Assembly (NCBI GenBank): GCA_026708055.1
Contig: JAPOVS010000038.1
Span: forward strand, 1-64,000
Origin: a bacterium
GTDB lineage: Bacteria > Actinomycetota > Acidimicrobiia > Acidimicrobiales > CATQHL01
Reading direction: 5' to 3'
Length of the DNA: 64,000 bases
Below the pieces are notes generated by a model, which saw nothing but the letters and a program-made list of their open reading frames with translations, did not search any database and was not told where the DNA came from. The first letter of the stretch is position 1; the number at the start of each line of letters is the position of its first letter. The position numbers and the translations under genes are program-made. Positions 8,897 to 16,924 of the stretch are shown piece after piece.

Positions 8897-9505
8897 TCAG
8901 CAGCCTGCTGCGGTGCCGCCGGTGCCCGCCGCCTCGAGACGGTCGGGGTAGGTGTCGCGGTACTCGTTGTCGTGCTTCACCAGCATGTGGTCGCTGGCGA
9001 AGTAGTACCCGTCGTTGACACCGCAGGCGAACTCCGCCAGATCGGGGGGGCGGCCCTCGACCCAGCGCCCCTCCAGCACCACCGGCACCCCCGGCGTGAA
9101 CAGGTCCGGTGGGCTGCCGACGTGCACCACGTCGGCGGCGACGCCCTCGAAGGACACCGTGAAGGCCACGGCCTGCTCGAAGTCCAGCTGCGTCGCCAGG
9201 ACGCTGTGGGCCACCGGCGTGCCCTGCATGCGGAACCGCTGACCCGCCAACTCGTCGCGGCGCTCCACCGCCTCGTCGGTGTTCAGGAAGAACAGCGAGG
9301 CGTCGGTCACCAGGCGCACGAGGGCGAACGTGATGCCGCCCACCGCAGCGGCCACGACCAGCAGCGAGATGATCCGCCGCGCCGTCGGTGGCCGGCGGCC
9401 GTGGCGACTCTCGGCGCGGCGGGGCGTGAGATCAAGGCCCGGCGCCGCGTCACCGTCGGTGGCGCCCGCCGGCGGCAGCTCCGGATCGCCGGGAGTCTCG
9501 GGCAC
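8897..9505 (-). CDS. ccmE: Haem chaperone CcmE
   Basis: This is a 202-residue protein with a Pro/Arg-rich cytoplasmic tail, one membrane helix (about 45-67) and an OB-fold domain. The PDLFTPGVPVVLEG block is typical. The haem-attaching histidine is H178 in KHDNEY, four residues before Tyr182, matching the canonical HxxxY (HDENY in E. coli). CcmE carries haem from CcmABCD to CcmF. The GTG start lies 6 nt after the ccmD stop. Confidence 0.93.
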   Translation of the reverse strand: MPETPGDPELPPAGATDGDAAPGLDLTPRRAESRHGRRPPTARRIISLLVVAAAVGGITFALVRLVTDASLFFLNTDEAVERRDELAGQRFRMQGTPVAHSVLATQLDFEQAVAFTVSFEGVAADVVHVGSPPDLFTPGVPVVLEGRWVEGRPPDLAEFACGVNDGYYFASDHMLVKHDNEYRDTYPDRLEAAGTGGTAAGC

Positions 9506-9511
9506 CGCCGG

Positions 9512-9658
9512 TCAGTCCTCGGCGGTCATCCAGCGGCGTCGGCGCGCCGGCACCCTGCCGCTGAGCCGGCGGCCGCGCAGCAGGATCATCACCGCATAGG
9601 ACACCAGCAGCGCGGCGCTGATCGACCACCCGGCGGCGATGTAGCCGGCGTGGGTCAC
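9512..9658 (-). CDS. ccmD: CcmD-like small membrane protein
   Basis: This 48-residue protein has a single hydrophobic helix (about 8-27) and a strongly basic tail (RGRRLSGRVPARRRRW), which is the CcmD architecture. CcmD helps release holo-CcmE from CcmC. The GTG at 9658 overlaps the ccmC stop (GTGA). The assignment rests on size, topology and position between ccmC and ccmE, because CcmD sequences are poorly conserved. Confidence 0.8.
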   Translation of the reverse strand: MTHAGYIAAGWSISAALLVSYAVMILLRGRRLSGRVPARRRRWMTAED

Positions 9659-10473
9659 GGGTTCAGCCCCTCTGCTGCGGCGGCGGCCTCGGCGCGCCGC
9701 TCGGCGAGGGCGGCCTCCAGCCCGGCGCTCTCCGCCTCGGCCTCCAACCAGGCCACCCGGAAGCGGTGCACCGCCAGCCACAGCGCCAGGAGGCCCATGA
9801 CGAGGATGCCCAGCACCAGCGTGAACAGGGTGAGATCCTCGATGCGCAGCTCCTCGAGGGTGGACTGCTGGTGCAGCGTCCGGTTCTCCCACCACTCCAC
9901 GGAGCGGTTCACGATGGGGATGAGGACGGCGCCGCCGGTGCCCAGGATCGCCGCCCGGCGGGCGCGGGCCTCCGGCGCCGCCGGCACCGAGCGCAGCGCC
10001 AGGTAGCCCGCGTAGACCAGGAACAGCACCAGGGTGGTCACGACGCGCACGTCGCCCCACTCCCACCAGGTGCCCCAGACCGGTCGCCCCCAGATCATCC
10101 CCGTGAGCAGGGTGACCCCGCAGAACACCACGCCGATCTCGGCGCACGCATGGGCCAAGCGGTCCCACCAGGGGCCGCGGCGCCACAGGTACACCCCGCT
10201 GGCCAGGGCGCAGGTGCCGAGCGCCACGTAGGTCCAGATGGCGGCGGGAAGGTGGACGTACATGAGCCGCACGGCGTCGAACTGGCCGATGCGGGTGCCC
10301 GCCTCGGGGCCGGGCCGGGAGTCGGGCGGGCTGAAGATGAACGCGCACAGGCAGAGACCCACCAGCCCCGCGAGGGTGGCGACGCCGAGGATCCGCGTGG
10401 TGCGGGAGCCGGTGTCGGCGGGCGCGGCGTCCGGCGAGGAGCGGTCCGGGGAACGGCCCAGCAGGATGCTCAT
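9655..10473 (-). CDS. ccmC: Haem-handling membrane protein CcmC
   Basis: This is a 272-residue protein with about six membrane helices. The first haem-ligand region is LMYVHLPAAIW, followed by the tryptophan-rich loop WGTWWEWGDVRV and the second block NRSVEWWENRTLHQ. CcmC attaches haem to the histidine of CcmE. The loop reads WEWGDVR, while proteobacterial proteins usually read WVWDAR, so there is an apparent one-residue shift of the Asp. The C-terminal cytoplasmic tail (about 235-272) is Ala/Glu-rich and longer than usual. Confidence 0.92.
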   Translation of the reverse strand: MSILLGRSPDRSSPDAAPADTGSRTTRILGVATLAGLVGLCLCAFIFSPPDSRPGPEAGTRIGQFDAVRLMYVHLPAAIWTYVALGTCALASGVYLWRRGPWWDRLAHACAEIGVVFCGVTLLTGMIWGRPVWGTWWEWGDVRVVTTLVLFLVYAGYLALRSVPAAPEARARRAAILGTGGAVLIPIVNRSVEWWENRTLHQQSTLEELRIEDLTLFTLVLGILVMGLLALWLAVHRFRVAWLEAEAESAGLEAALAERRAEAAAAAEGLNP

Positions 10474-10495
10474 GGCGCCGTCGCAGTAAGTGCGA

Positions 10496-11164
10496 TCACG
10501 ACTCAGCCTCCAGCAGCGGACCGTAGGCCAGGGCGCCGAACACCGCGTAGACCAGGGCGAACAGGCCCAGCAACCCGAACCACGCCCAGCCGTTCACCGC
10601 CGCGGTTCCCAGCGCGTCGCCGAAGGCCCGGGTGGCGCCGATGAGCACCGGCGCGAAGACCGGCAGCAACAACACGGGCAGGAGGGTCTCGCGAACTCCG
10701 AGAGGGGCGGCCAGCACGCCGTAGAGGGTACCGGCGGCCGCGATGCCGACCGTCGCCGCGGCGGCCGACGCCACCGCCAGGCCGAAGTGCTCGACGCGGG
10801 CGTCGTACAGCACCACCATGGCCACGCCCAGCAGGGCCTCCAGGACGGCCAGCTGCGCCGCCAGCGCCAGGGCCTTGCCGGCGAAGATGCGGGACGGGCC
10901 GGTGGCGCTCAGCAGCAGCGCGTCGGCGGCGCGACCGGCGTGCTCCACGGCCACAGAGCGCTGGGCGGCCAGCAGGGCCGTGAGCAGCACCGCCACCCAG
11001 AACAGGCCGGGGCTGAAGTTCCGCAGGGCCGCCCGGTCGGCGTCCAGCGCGAAACCGAGCAGCACCAGTGTGGCCACGGCGAACGGCGCCACCTGGAACA
11101 GCAGCACCCGAGAGCGCAACTCGATGCGCAGGTCCTTGCCGGCGACCAGCAGCACCTCACGCAT
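10496..11164 (-). CDS. ccmB: Haem exporter permease CcmB
   Basis: This 222-residue protein has six predicted hydrophobic segments and starts MREVLLVAGKDLRIELRSR, typical of CcmB. It partners CcmA in the ABC complex that, with CcmC and CcmD, releases holo-CcmE. The ATG at 11164 lies inside the 3' end of ccmA (8-bp overlap), so the two are translationally coupled. The length matches the family (about 220). Confidence 0.92.
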   Translation of the reverse strand: MREVLLVAGKDLRIELRSRVLLFQVAPFAVATLVLLGFALDADRAALRNFSPGLFWVAVLLTALLAAQRSVAVEHAGRAADALLLSATGPSRIFAGKALALAAQLAVLEALLGVAMVVLYDARVEHFGLAVASAAAATVGIAAAGTLYGVLAAPLGVRETLLPVLLLPVFAPVLIGATRAFGDALGTAAVNGWAWFGLLGLFALVYAVFGALAYGPLLEAES

Positions 11165-11840
11165 CGGCCGCCTCCGGCGAGGCCGATCCCGCCACAGCGG
11201 CGAGACCGGTGACGATCCCCCCGACGAGGTGGACGGTGCGCGTCGCCACCTCGGCAGCGGCCGGGGCCTCGTGGCTGGCCAGCACCACCGTGGCACCGCT
11301 GCCGGCGGCGTCGAGCACCAGCCGGTTGATGGCGCTGCGCCCGGACTCGTCGAGACCGGCGTGAGGTTCGTCCAGCAACCAGAGGCGCGGGCGGCGCAAC
11401 GCCAGGGCGGCCGTGGCGACCCGCTTGCGCTGACCGGCCGAGAGGCGCCGCAACGAGACGTCACCGAGGCGCGGCGCCACCTCAAGGCGCTCCAGAGCGG
11501 CCCGCGACTCCGTCTCCGATGCGCCCGCCAGGGCGGCGAAGAAGCGCAGGTTCTCAACCACCGTGAGGTCCTCGTACAGCATCAGGTCGTGGCCCAACAG
11601 CCCGACCTGGGGGCGCAGCGCCCGCCGGTCGCTCCGCAGGTCACAGCCCAGCACCGTGCCCCGGCCGCCGTCCAGGGTCGCCAAGCCTGCAAGCAGGCGC
11701 AGCAGCGTCGTCTTGCCCGCACCGTTGGGGCCCCGCAGCAGCAGGATCTCCCCCTCCGCCACGTCGAGGTCGACGCCGGCCAGAGCCGGGAAACCTCCCC
11801 GGCAACTGACGGCATCACGAAGCCAGACAGCAGATTCCAC
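11157..11840 (-). CDS. ccmA: ABC ATPase CcmA of cytochrome c maturation
   Basis: This is a 227-residue ATP-binding subunit. Walker A is GPNGAGKTT (about residues 37-45), the signature is LSAGQRKRVA and Walker B is LWLLDEPHAGLD, with the switch His in ASHEAP. It is the first gene of the ccm operon. The GTG start follows an AAGGGG ribosome site at 6 nt. A TAGCCT -10-like hexamer sits at 11865-11870, giving a short leader. The promoter region is shared with the divergent sortase gene. Confidence 0.94.
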   Translation of the reverse strand: MESAVWLRDAVSCRGGFPALAGVDLDVAEGEILLLRGPNGAGKTTLLRLLAGLATLDGGRGTVLGCDLRSDRRALRPQVGLLGHDLMLYEDLTVVENLRFFAALAGASETESRAALERLEVAPRLGDVSLRRLSAGQRKRVATAALALRRPRLWLLDEPHAGLDESGRSAINRLVLDAAGSGATVVLASHEAPAAAEVATRTVHLVGGIVTGLAAVAGSASPEAADA

Positions 11841-11942
11841 GACGACCCCTTCGGAGAGAACTGCAGGCTACCGGTCCGGGCCACCCGTGCCCCGGTCGCC
11901 GGGACGCCGGTGGCCCGTCGCGGGCGACGCGAGGCGTGTCGG

Positions 11943-11948
11943 TACCAT
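11943..11948 (+). promoter_or_regulatory. -10 hexamer TACCAT, leaderless sortase promoter
   Basis: A TAnnnT hexamer ends 6 nt before the GTG at 11955 and there is no Shine-Dalgarno sequence. The transcript should start at or next to the initiation codon. Confidence 0.6.
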
Positions 11949-11954
11949 CGGGAC

Positions 11955-13745
11955 GTGACGCTGCCGCGGATCCTCAGCGCCGTCGGGCGGACGCTGGCGA
12001 TCCTCGGTGTCGTGATGCTCCTGTTCGTGGTGTTCCAACTCTGGGGCACGGGGCTGCAGCAGGCGCAGGCTCAGAGCAACCTGGAAGACGACCTCGCCGA
12101 GCGTTTCCGGCTGGCCGCCGCAGCCGGCCAGGCCGCCGGCCGGGTCTCCCCTGCGGCGCCTGCGGCTGCCGCAGCATCGCTGGAGCCGGAGGTCGGCCGG
12201 CCCTCCGCCCGGCCCGCCACAGCGGCGCCGGCCACGCCGGAGCCGGTGGTGGGGGAGGCCGGCGGGGCGCCTGCCGGCCCACCGGACGCCGCAGCGGGAG
12301 CCCCGCCGGCGGACGCGGAGACCGCACCGGCGTCGGGACCGGACACCCCGGCGGCGGAGACGGCGGGGCCGGAACTCCCGCGCATCGGCGAGTCCTCCCC
12401 CGAGCGGTCTGCGGCGCCGGCGACGCTCCCCGAGCTGCCGAGCCTCCCCTCGGTGGTCAGCCAGATCTCCGAGCCGGCCGCGGCGCGGGCCGTCGCCCGC
12501 CTCCTCGGGCCGGAGGTGGAGGAGCTGTTGCCGCTGGTCTACCCGGAGGCCGGTGAGGCGATCGCCCGGATCGTGATCCCGTCCATCGATCTCGACGCCA
12601 TCGTCGTGGCGGGCGTCGAGATCGACGACCTCCGCAAGGGGCCCGGCCACTACAGCACCACGCCGCTGCCGGGCCAGCCCGGCAACGCCGCCATCGCCGG
12701 TCACCGCACCACCTACGGGGCGCCGTTCGGACGGCTGGCGGAGCTGAACGCCGGCGACGCGATCATCGTCGAGACGCTGCAGGGCAGGTTCGTCTACCGG
12801 GTGCTGCCCGGCCAGCCGGGTATGGCCGGCCACACCCTGGGGTTCCGGATCGTCGCCCCGACCGCCCTCGAGGTGCTCGACGACGTGGGCGACAACCGGC
12901 TCACGCTCACGACCTGCCATCCCAAGTACAGCTCCAAGAAGCGGCTCATCGTGCATGCCGCTCTCGTCGGCGATCCGGTGGTGCGCCTGCCCCGCCCCGG
13001 TGAGCCAATCGGCGCGGAGTTCGTCCGGCTCGCCCAGCCCGCGGGGCCGCTACCGGTCCCGCTCAACGTCGCCCCGCCGCAGGCGCCCACCCCCGAGGCG
13101 GACGCGCCGCAGGCGCCCGCCCCCGAGGCGGACGCGCCGCAGGCGCCCACCCCCGAGATGGCCGTCCCGGAGGCGGGCACCCCGGAGACGCTCGGACCGG
13201 ACGAGGGCGAGCAGGCCCGCACCAGCCCCGGCACCGCACCCGAACTCGCCGGCGCCGGCGCGACGGCCGACGACGCCGCCGCAGGGCTCGCGGCCGGCGA
13301 GATCGACACGCCCGCAGCCACCGAGGCCCGGGATGACCCCGCAGTCGCCGCCGGGACCGCGGCACCGGGACCAGAGCCACCCAGCCCACCCCCGGAACCC
13401 GGGACACTCCCCTCGGGCGAGGCCATCCCGGCGGCCGCCGGCGACGTCCCCGGCGAGAGCCGGTCGGAACAGGGAGCCCCCCGGCAGGCCGCGGAGCCGG
13501 CAAGCCCGACGGCGCCGCGGGCTCCGGTGACCGACGTCGGATTCGGCGAGGGCCTCAGCGGTGACCGAGGCGCCATCCTGCCGGCGGTGCTGTGGGGGCT
13601 GGCCGCGGCGGCCGTCTGGGGGCTCGGCTGGAGCTTCGGGCGGTCGGGTCGCCGGGCATTGCGGTATACCGTCGCTGTCGTGCCGTTCCTGGTGGTCGTC
13701 TACGTGATGTTCACGTACGTCGACCGGGCCCTGCCCGCCTACTGA
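11955..13745 (+). CDS. Class E sortase with long Pro/Ala/Glu-rich C-terminal extension
   Basis: This is a 596-residue protein. It has an N-terminal membrane helix (about 10-30), a Pro/Ala-rich extracellular linker (about 50-190) and a sortase domain (about 195-345). Catalytic residues are His250 in AGHRTTYG, Cys321 in LTTCHP and Arg330 in KKRLIV. A second low-complexity region (about 370-540) contains a 30-bp tandem repeat, and two C-terminal membrane helices end the chain. Sortases cleave LPxTG/LAxTG-like signals and attach proteins to peptidoglycan. The usual class E length is about 200-300, so the disordered arms are unusual. The GTG at 11955 is chosen because the -10 hexamer is 6 nt upstream; the reading frame itself is open much further. 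Its stop overlaps the next start (TGATG). Confidence 0.9.
   Translation: MTLPRILSAVGRTLAILGVVMLLFVVFQLWGTGLQQAQAQSNLEDDLAERFRLAAAAGQAAGRVSPAAPAAAAASLEPEVGRPSARPATAAPATPEPVVGEAGGAPAGPPDAAAGAPPADAETAPASGPDTPAAETAGPELPRIGESSPERSAAPATLPELPSLPSVVSQISEPAAARAVARLLGPEVEELLPLVYPEAGEAIARIVIPSIDLDAIVVAGVEIDDLRKGPGHYSTTPLPGQPGNAAIAGHRTTYGAPFGRLAELNAGDAIIVETLQGRFVYRVLPGQPGMAGHTLGFRIVAPTALEVLDDVGDNRLTLTTCHPKYSSKKRLIVHAALVGDPVVRLPRPGEPIGAEFVRLAQPAGPLPVPLNVAPPQAPTPEADAPQAPAPEADAPQAPTPEMAVPEAGTPETLGPDEGEQARTSPGTAPELAGAGATADDAAAGLAAGEIDTPAATEARDDPAVAAGTAAPGPEPPSPPPEPGTLPSGEAIPAAAGDVPGESRSEQGAPRQAAEPASPTAPRAPVTDVGFGEGLSGDRGAILPAVLWGLAAAAVWGLGWSFGRSGRRALRYTVAVVPFLVVVYVMFTYVDRALPAY
13071..13160 (+). repeat. 30-bp coding tandem repeat, three units
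   Basis: Three 30-bp units encode APQAPTPEAD-like decapeptides in the linker of the sortase. This is low-complexity wall-spanning sequence and is probably variable in length between strains. Confidence 0.8.
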
Positions 13746-14392
13746 TGCCGCGTCGGCCCGCACGCGGCGACGCCACCCGGCGCAGCAGCCGGACCCGCCG
13801 GCTCCTGGCTGCGGCGACCGCGGCGGTCGCCCTCGCCGGCGTCGTGGCCGCCTGCGGCGAGCAGGAGGAGGAGGCCGGGCCCGACGACCTGTCGCCGGTG
13901 CGGATCCTGCGACCCGACCCCGAAGCCGCCGACGACACCCAGACCCAGCGGCGCGACGGGCTGCCCGTGGTGGAGGGGACCGACCGCCTCGAGGGCCTCA
14001 TCGTCAACCCCTTCGACCTGGAAGCCGGCCAGTGCTTCAACAACTACCTCACGGCACTGGGCGACAACACGTTCCAGGAGCTGACCACAGTCGTGGACTG
14101 CAGCGGACCCCACGACGGCGAGGTGTACTTCCAGGTCTTCCACCCGGCCGAGGCGGGTGAGCCGTACCCCGGCCCCGACGAGATGCCGGCCTGGGCGCAG
14201 CAGCACTGCTACGCCCAGTTCGAGGGCTTCGTGGGCCAGGAGTACGAACTCTCCGAGCTGGACATCGGCATCCTGCATCCCACCGAGCTGACCTGGTCCG
14301 ATCCCATCGGGCGGCACCGGGAGGTGACCTGCTACGTCGAGGCCTGGCGGGGCGGCCGCCTGCTCGGCTCCATGCGCGGGAGCGGCTTCTGA
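13745..14392 (+). CDS. Septum-formation-domain lipoprotein
   Basis: This is a 215-residue protein. A basic N-terminus and hydrophobic stretch end in a lipobox (LAGVVAAC, Cys37), so it should be a membrane-anchored lipoprotein. The mature part has the cysteine pattern and blocks of the actinobacterial Septum_form family (DLEAGQCFNNY, VVDCSGPHDGEVYF, WAQQHCYAQFEGFVG), whose members occur in cell-division and cell-surface contexts. The precise biochemical role is unknown. The ATG overlaps the sortase stop, so the two are coupled and may act together at the envelope. Confidence 0.78.
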   Translation: MPRRPARGDATRRSSRTRRLLAAATAAVALAGVVAACGEQEEEAGPDDLSPVRILRPDPEAADDTQTQRRDGLPVVEGTDRLEGLIVNPFDLEAGQCFNNYLTALGDNTFQELTTVVDCSGPHDGEVYFQVFHPAEAGEPYPGPDEMPAWAQQHCYAQFEGFVGQEYELSELDIGILHPTELTWSDPIGRHREVTCYVEAWRGGRLLGSMRGSGF

Positions 14393-14602
14393 CCCGGTTG
14401 CCTCGACCGGTCGGGGACCCGGGGTGCCGTTCGCTCCTTCGCGCGGGCGCAAGGCGTCGCGAATCGCCCCCCGGTCTCCCTCCCTCGTTTCTTGCGACGG
14501 TCCGGTCGGGGCCGCCGGTGGCCGTCGGCGGATCGTCTGGCGAAATCGATCCGGCGCCGTCCCCCGGCGTCCCCTCCCTCGGTTGTTGCTGCGGGAGATC
14601 CG
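14393..14602. other. Convergent intergenic region with R1 repeat
   Basis: It lies between the lipoprotein (+) and the sulfatase (-). It holds R1 copy 1 at 14502-14580. Before R1, about 14417-14498 resembles, at low identity, the intergenic stretch at 35813-35905. No gene is seen. Confidence 0.6.
14502..14580 (+). repeat. R1 dispersed repeat, copy 1
   Basis: This is a 79-bp element also found at 19828-19906 and 32206-32284, always in plus orientation. An identical 34-bp core (14526-14559 here) contains an imperfect inverted repeat, CGGCGGATCG against CGATCCGGCG, around an 11-nt loop, so it can fold into a hairpin. Confidence 0.85.
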
Positions 14603-16828
14603 TCAGTCGTCGAGGGGGAGGTTGAGGGGGGTTTCCGGTCTGTCGAGTTCGATGGTGACCTTGTGGAGGTTGCCGGCGAAGGGGAACGGGGCGTCGTAGG
14701 AGGTCGAGACGGGGCTGAGGGCGTTGCGGCCGACGTCCGTTCCGCTGAGGGCCAGGAAGGCGAGGGTGCGTGGGATCTCGAACCAAGCGCCGTAGTGGCC
14801 GTTGGCGCCGAGGCGGGCGCGGGCGGAACGGTCGGGGTTGATCTGCATCTCGAAGGTTGCGGTGATGTCGTCGACCTCGGGCAGCGGCAGCGAGGCCGCG
14901 GTGATGTCGCCGGCGGCGTTGTACTCGTAGTGCAGGGCGCCGTCGGCGGCCCAGAGGACGAAGCCCGACTGCACGTTGCCGAAGCTGACGATGACGCCGC
15001 GCTTGTGGCCGGACATCTCGGCGGTGATGCGATGATCGGCGTGGCCGACAGGCGGCGCGGCGCTGGGCTCGATGTGGGAGACCGGGGGGTAGTACTCGAA
15101 GACGGCGCGGGTCTGGGGGGTGCCGGGCGGCGGCGGGGCGCTGAACAGCTCCCGGGAGCGATCGTCGAGCGGCAGGACGTCGTAGCGGCCCGCCTCCCTC
15201 CACCACAGCTCGGTCAGCTCGCGGAGCTTGTGGGGGTGGACGGCGGCCAGGTCACCGGACTCCGAGAAGTCCTCGTCGAGGTGGTACAGCTCCCACTCGC
15301 GCTCGCTGTAGTCGCTGCCGGGGTCGTGGTGCGTGACCACCTTCCAACCGTCGGCCCACAGGCCGCGGTTGCCGAACATCTCGAAGTACTGGGTGCGGCT
15401 CGGCGCCGGGGCCTCGGGGTCCTCGAACGTGTAGGCCAGGCTGCGGCCGTGGATCGGCATCTGCGGCACGCCCCGGTGGCTCTCCGGCGGCGTCACGCCG
15501 GTGACCTCGTAGACCGTCGGGGCGATGTCGATGATGTGGCCGAACTGCGGCAGGATCGCCCCCGGGCGCGCCAGGCGGCCGGGCCACGACACGATCAGCG
15601 GGTCGCGCACCCCGCCGCCGTGGGTGTGGTACTTGTACCAGCGCCCCGGCGTGTTGGAGGCCTGCGCCCAGCCGGTGGCGTAGTGGCTGTCGGCCAGGGG
15701 TCCGCCGATCTCGTCGAGGGCGCCGAGCGTGCGCTCGAAGTCCTCAGCCATGTCGTTGAAGAACCGGATGGCGCTGAACATCCCCAGGCGGCCGCCCTCC
15801 ATGGCGGCGCCGTTGTCGGAGGTCACCACGACCAGCGTGTCCTCCCAGCGCCCGGTGGTGCGCAGGAACTCGAACAGCCGACCCAGGGCGGCGTCGGTGT
15901 GCTCGATGAATGCGGCATAGGCCTCGGCGAGGCGGGCCGCCACCCGCTGCTCGCCGGGCTCCAGTGAGTCCCACGGCGGCACGTCGGGGTTGCCCGGCGG
16001 CAGCTTGGTGCCGGCGGGGACGACGCCGGATGCGAGTTGGCGCTCGTAGCGGCCGAGGCGGATTTCCTCCCAGCCGGCGTCGTAGCGGCCCCGCGCCGCC
16101 TCCATGAACTCCGCGGGGGCGTGATGCGGGAAGTGGGCGGCGCCCAGCGGGACGTAGCAGAAGAACGGGCTGGCGGGCCGGTGGGCGATGTGGTCGGCGA
16201 TGTAGCCGATGGCCCGATCCACGAGGTCGTCGGTGAGGTGGTAGCCGTCGGCGGGCCGCCCCGGCGGGTCGATGGCATGGTTGTCGCGGAACAACTCCGG
16301 GTAGTAGTGGTCGGTGGCGCCGTTCATGAAGCCGTAGAACTGGTTGAAGCCCCGCCCCAGGGGCCACTCCTCGTAGGGACCGGCGCCGGTGACCTGCCGC
16401 ATCGGCGCCACGTGCCACTTGCCGACGGCGAACGTGTTGTAGCCGGCGTCGCGCAGCACTTCGGACATCAGGGCGGCCCGGCGGCTGATGCGGCCCCGGC
16501 CGCTGGGCCAGCCGGAGTCGATGTTGGACAGCATGCGCATCCCGACGGCGTGGTGGTTGCGGCCCGTCAGCAGGCACGCCCGCGAGGGCGAGCAGAGCGT
16601 GGTGGTGTGGAAGTTGTTGTACCGGTGGCCTCCGGCGGCCAGGGCGTCCAGGTGCGGGGTGCGAACCTCCGAGCCGTAGCAGCCCAGGTCGGCGAAGCCC
16701 AGGTCGTCGAAAAGCACGATCACCACGTTGGGGCCGCCGGGAACCTGCGGCTCCGGATACCACGGCTCGCTGTCGCGGTGGGTGCGCCCGAGGTGCCCGG
16801 GGAAGCTCCCGGCGGTGTCGTCGCTCAT
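14603..16828 (-). CDS. Type I (formylglycine) arylsulfatase
   Basis: This is a 741-residue protein. The N-terminal alkaline-phosphatase-fold metal site is in VIVLFDDLGFADLGCYG (Asp residues about 41-42). The sulfatase signature is CSPSRACLLTGR with Cys79 as the residue converted to formylglycine, and GKWH and TSDNG blocks follow. It hydrolyses sulfate esters; the substrate is not deducible. No signal peptide is seen, so it is probably cytoplasmic and acts on imported organosulfates. It is the last gene of a cluster with a complete uptake ABC transporter, a layout like ats loci. The formylglycine-generating enzyme it would need is not in the window. Confidence 0.9.
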   Translation of the reverse strand: MSDDTAGSFPGHLGRTHRDSEPWYPEPQVPGGPNVVIVLFDDLGFADLGCYGSEVRTPHLDALAAGGHRYNNFHTTTLCSPSRACLLTGRNHHAVGMRMLSNIDSGWPSGRGRISRRAALMSEVLRDAGYNTFAVGKWHVAPMRQVTGAGPYEEWPLGRGFNQFYGFMNGATDHYYPELFRDNHAIDPPGRPADGYHLTDDLVDRAIGYIADHIAHRPASPFFCYVPLGAAHFPHHAPAEFMEAARGRYDAGWEEIRLGRYERQLASGVVPAGTKLPPGNPDVPPWDSLEPGEQRVAARLAEAYAAFIEHTDAALGRLFEFLRTTGRWEDTLVVVTSDNGAAMEGGRLGMFSAIRFFNDMAEDFERTLGALDEIGGPLADSHYATGWAQASNTPGRWYKYHTHGGGVRDPLIVSWPGRLARPGAILPQFGHIIDIAPTVYEVTGVTPPESHRGVPQMPIHGRSLAYTFEDPEAPAPSRTQYFEMFGNRGLWADGWKVVTHHDPGSDYSEREWELYHLDEDFSESGDLAAVHPHKLRELTELWWREAGRYDVLPLDDRSRELFSAPPPPGTPQTRAVFEYYPPVSHIEPSAAPPVGHADHRITAEMSGHKRGVIVSFGNVQSGFVLWAADGALHYEYNAAGDITAASLPLPEVDDITATFEMQINPDRSARARLGANGHYGAWFEIPRTLAFLALSGTDVGRNALSPVSTSYDAPFPFAGNLHKVTIELDRPETPLNLPLDD

Positions 16829-16850
16829 GCGGTGGGCCTCCGTGGCGGAT

Positions 16851-16904
16851 CGGCGGATGGTCGGGGTTCGGCGGATGGTCGGGGCTCGGCGGATGGTCGG
16901 GCGG
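16851..16904. repeat. 18-bp tandem repeat, three units, between permease and sulfatase genes
   Basis: Three units of the form CGGCGGATGGTCGGGG start at 16851, 16869 and 16887. The stretch separates the sulfatase from the permease gene within the same operon and holds no gene. Confidence 0.75.
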
Positions 16905-16924
16905 CGGGCGCAGACGACGGGGGC

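Noticed and set aside
16851-16904. 18-bp repeats as operator iterons
   Set aside because: They lie inside an operon, between two same-strand genes, with no promoter-like hexamers; simple slippage is more likely.
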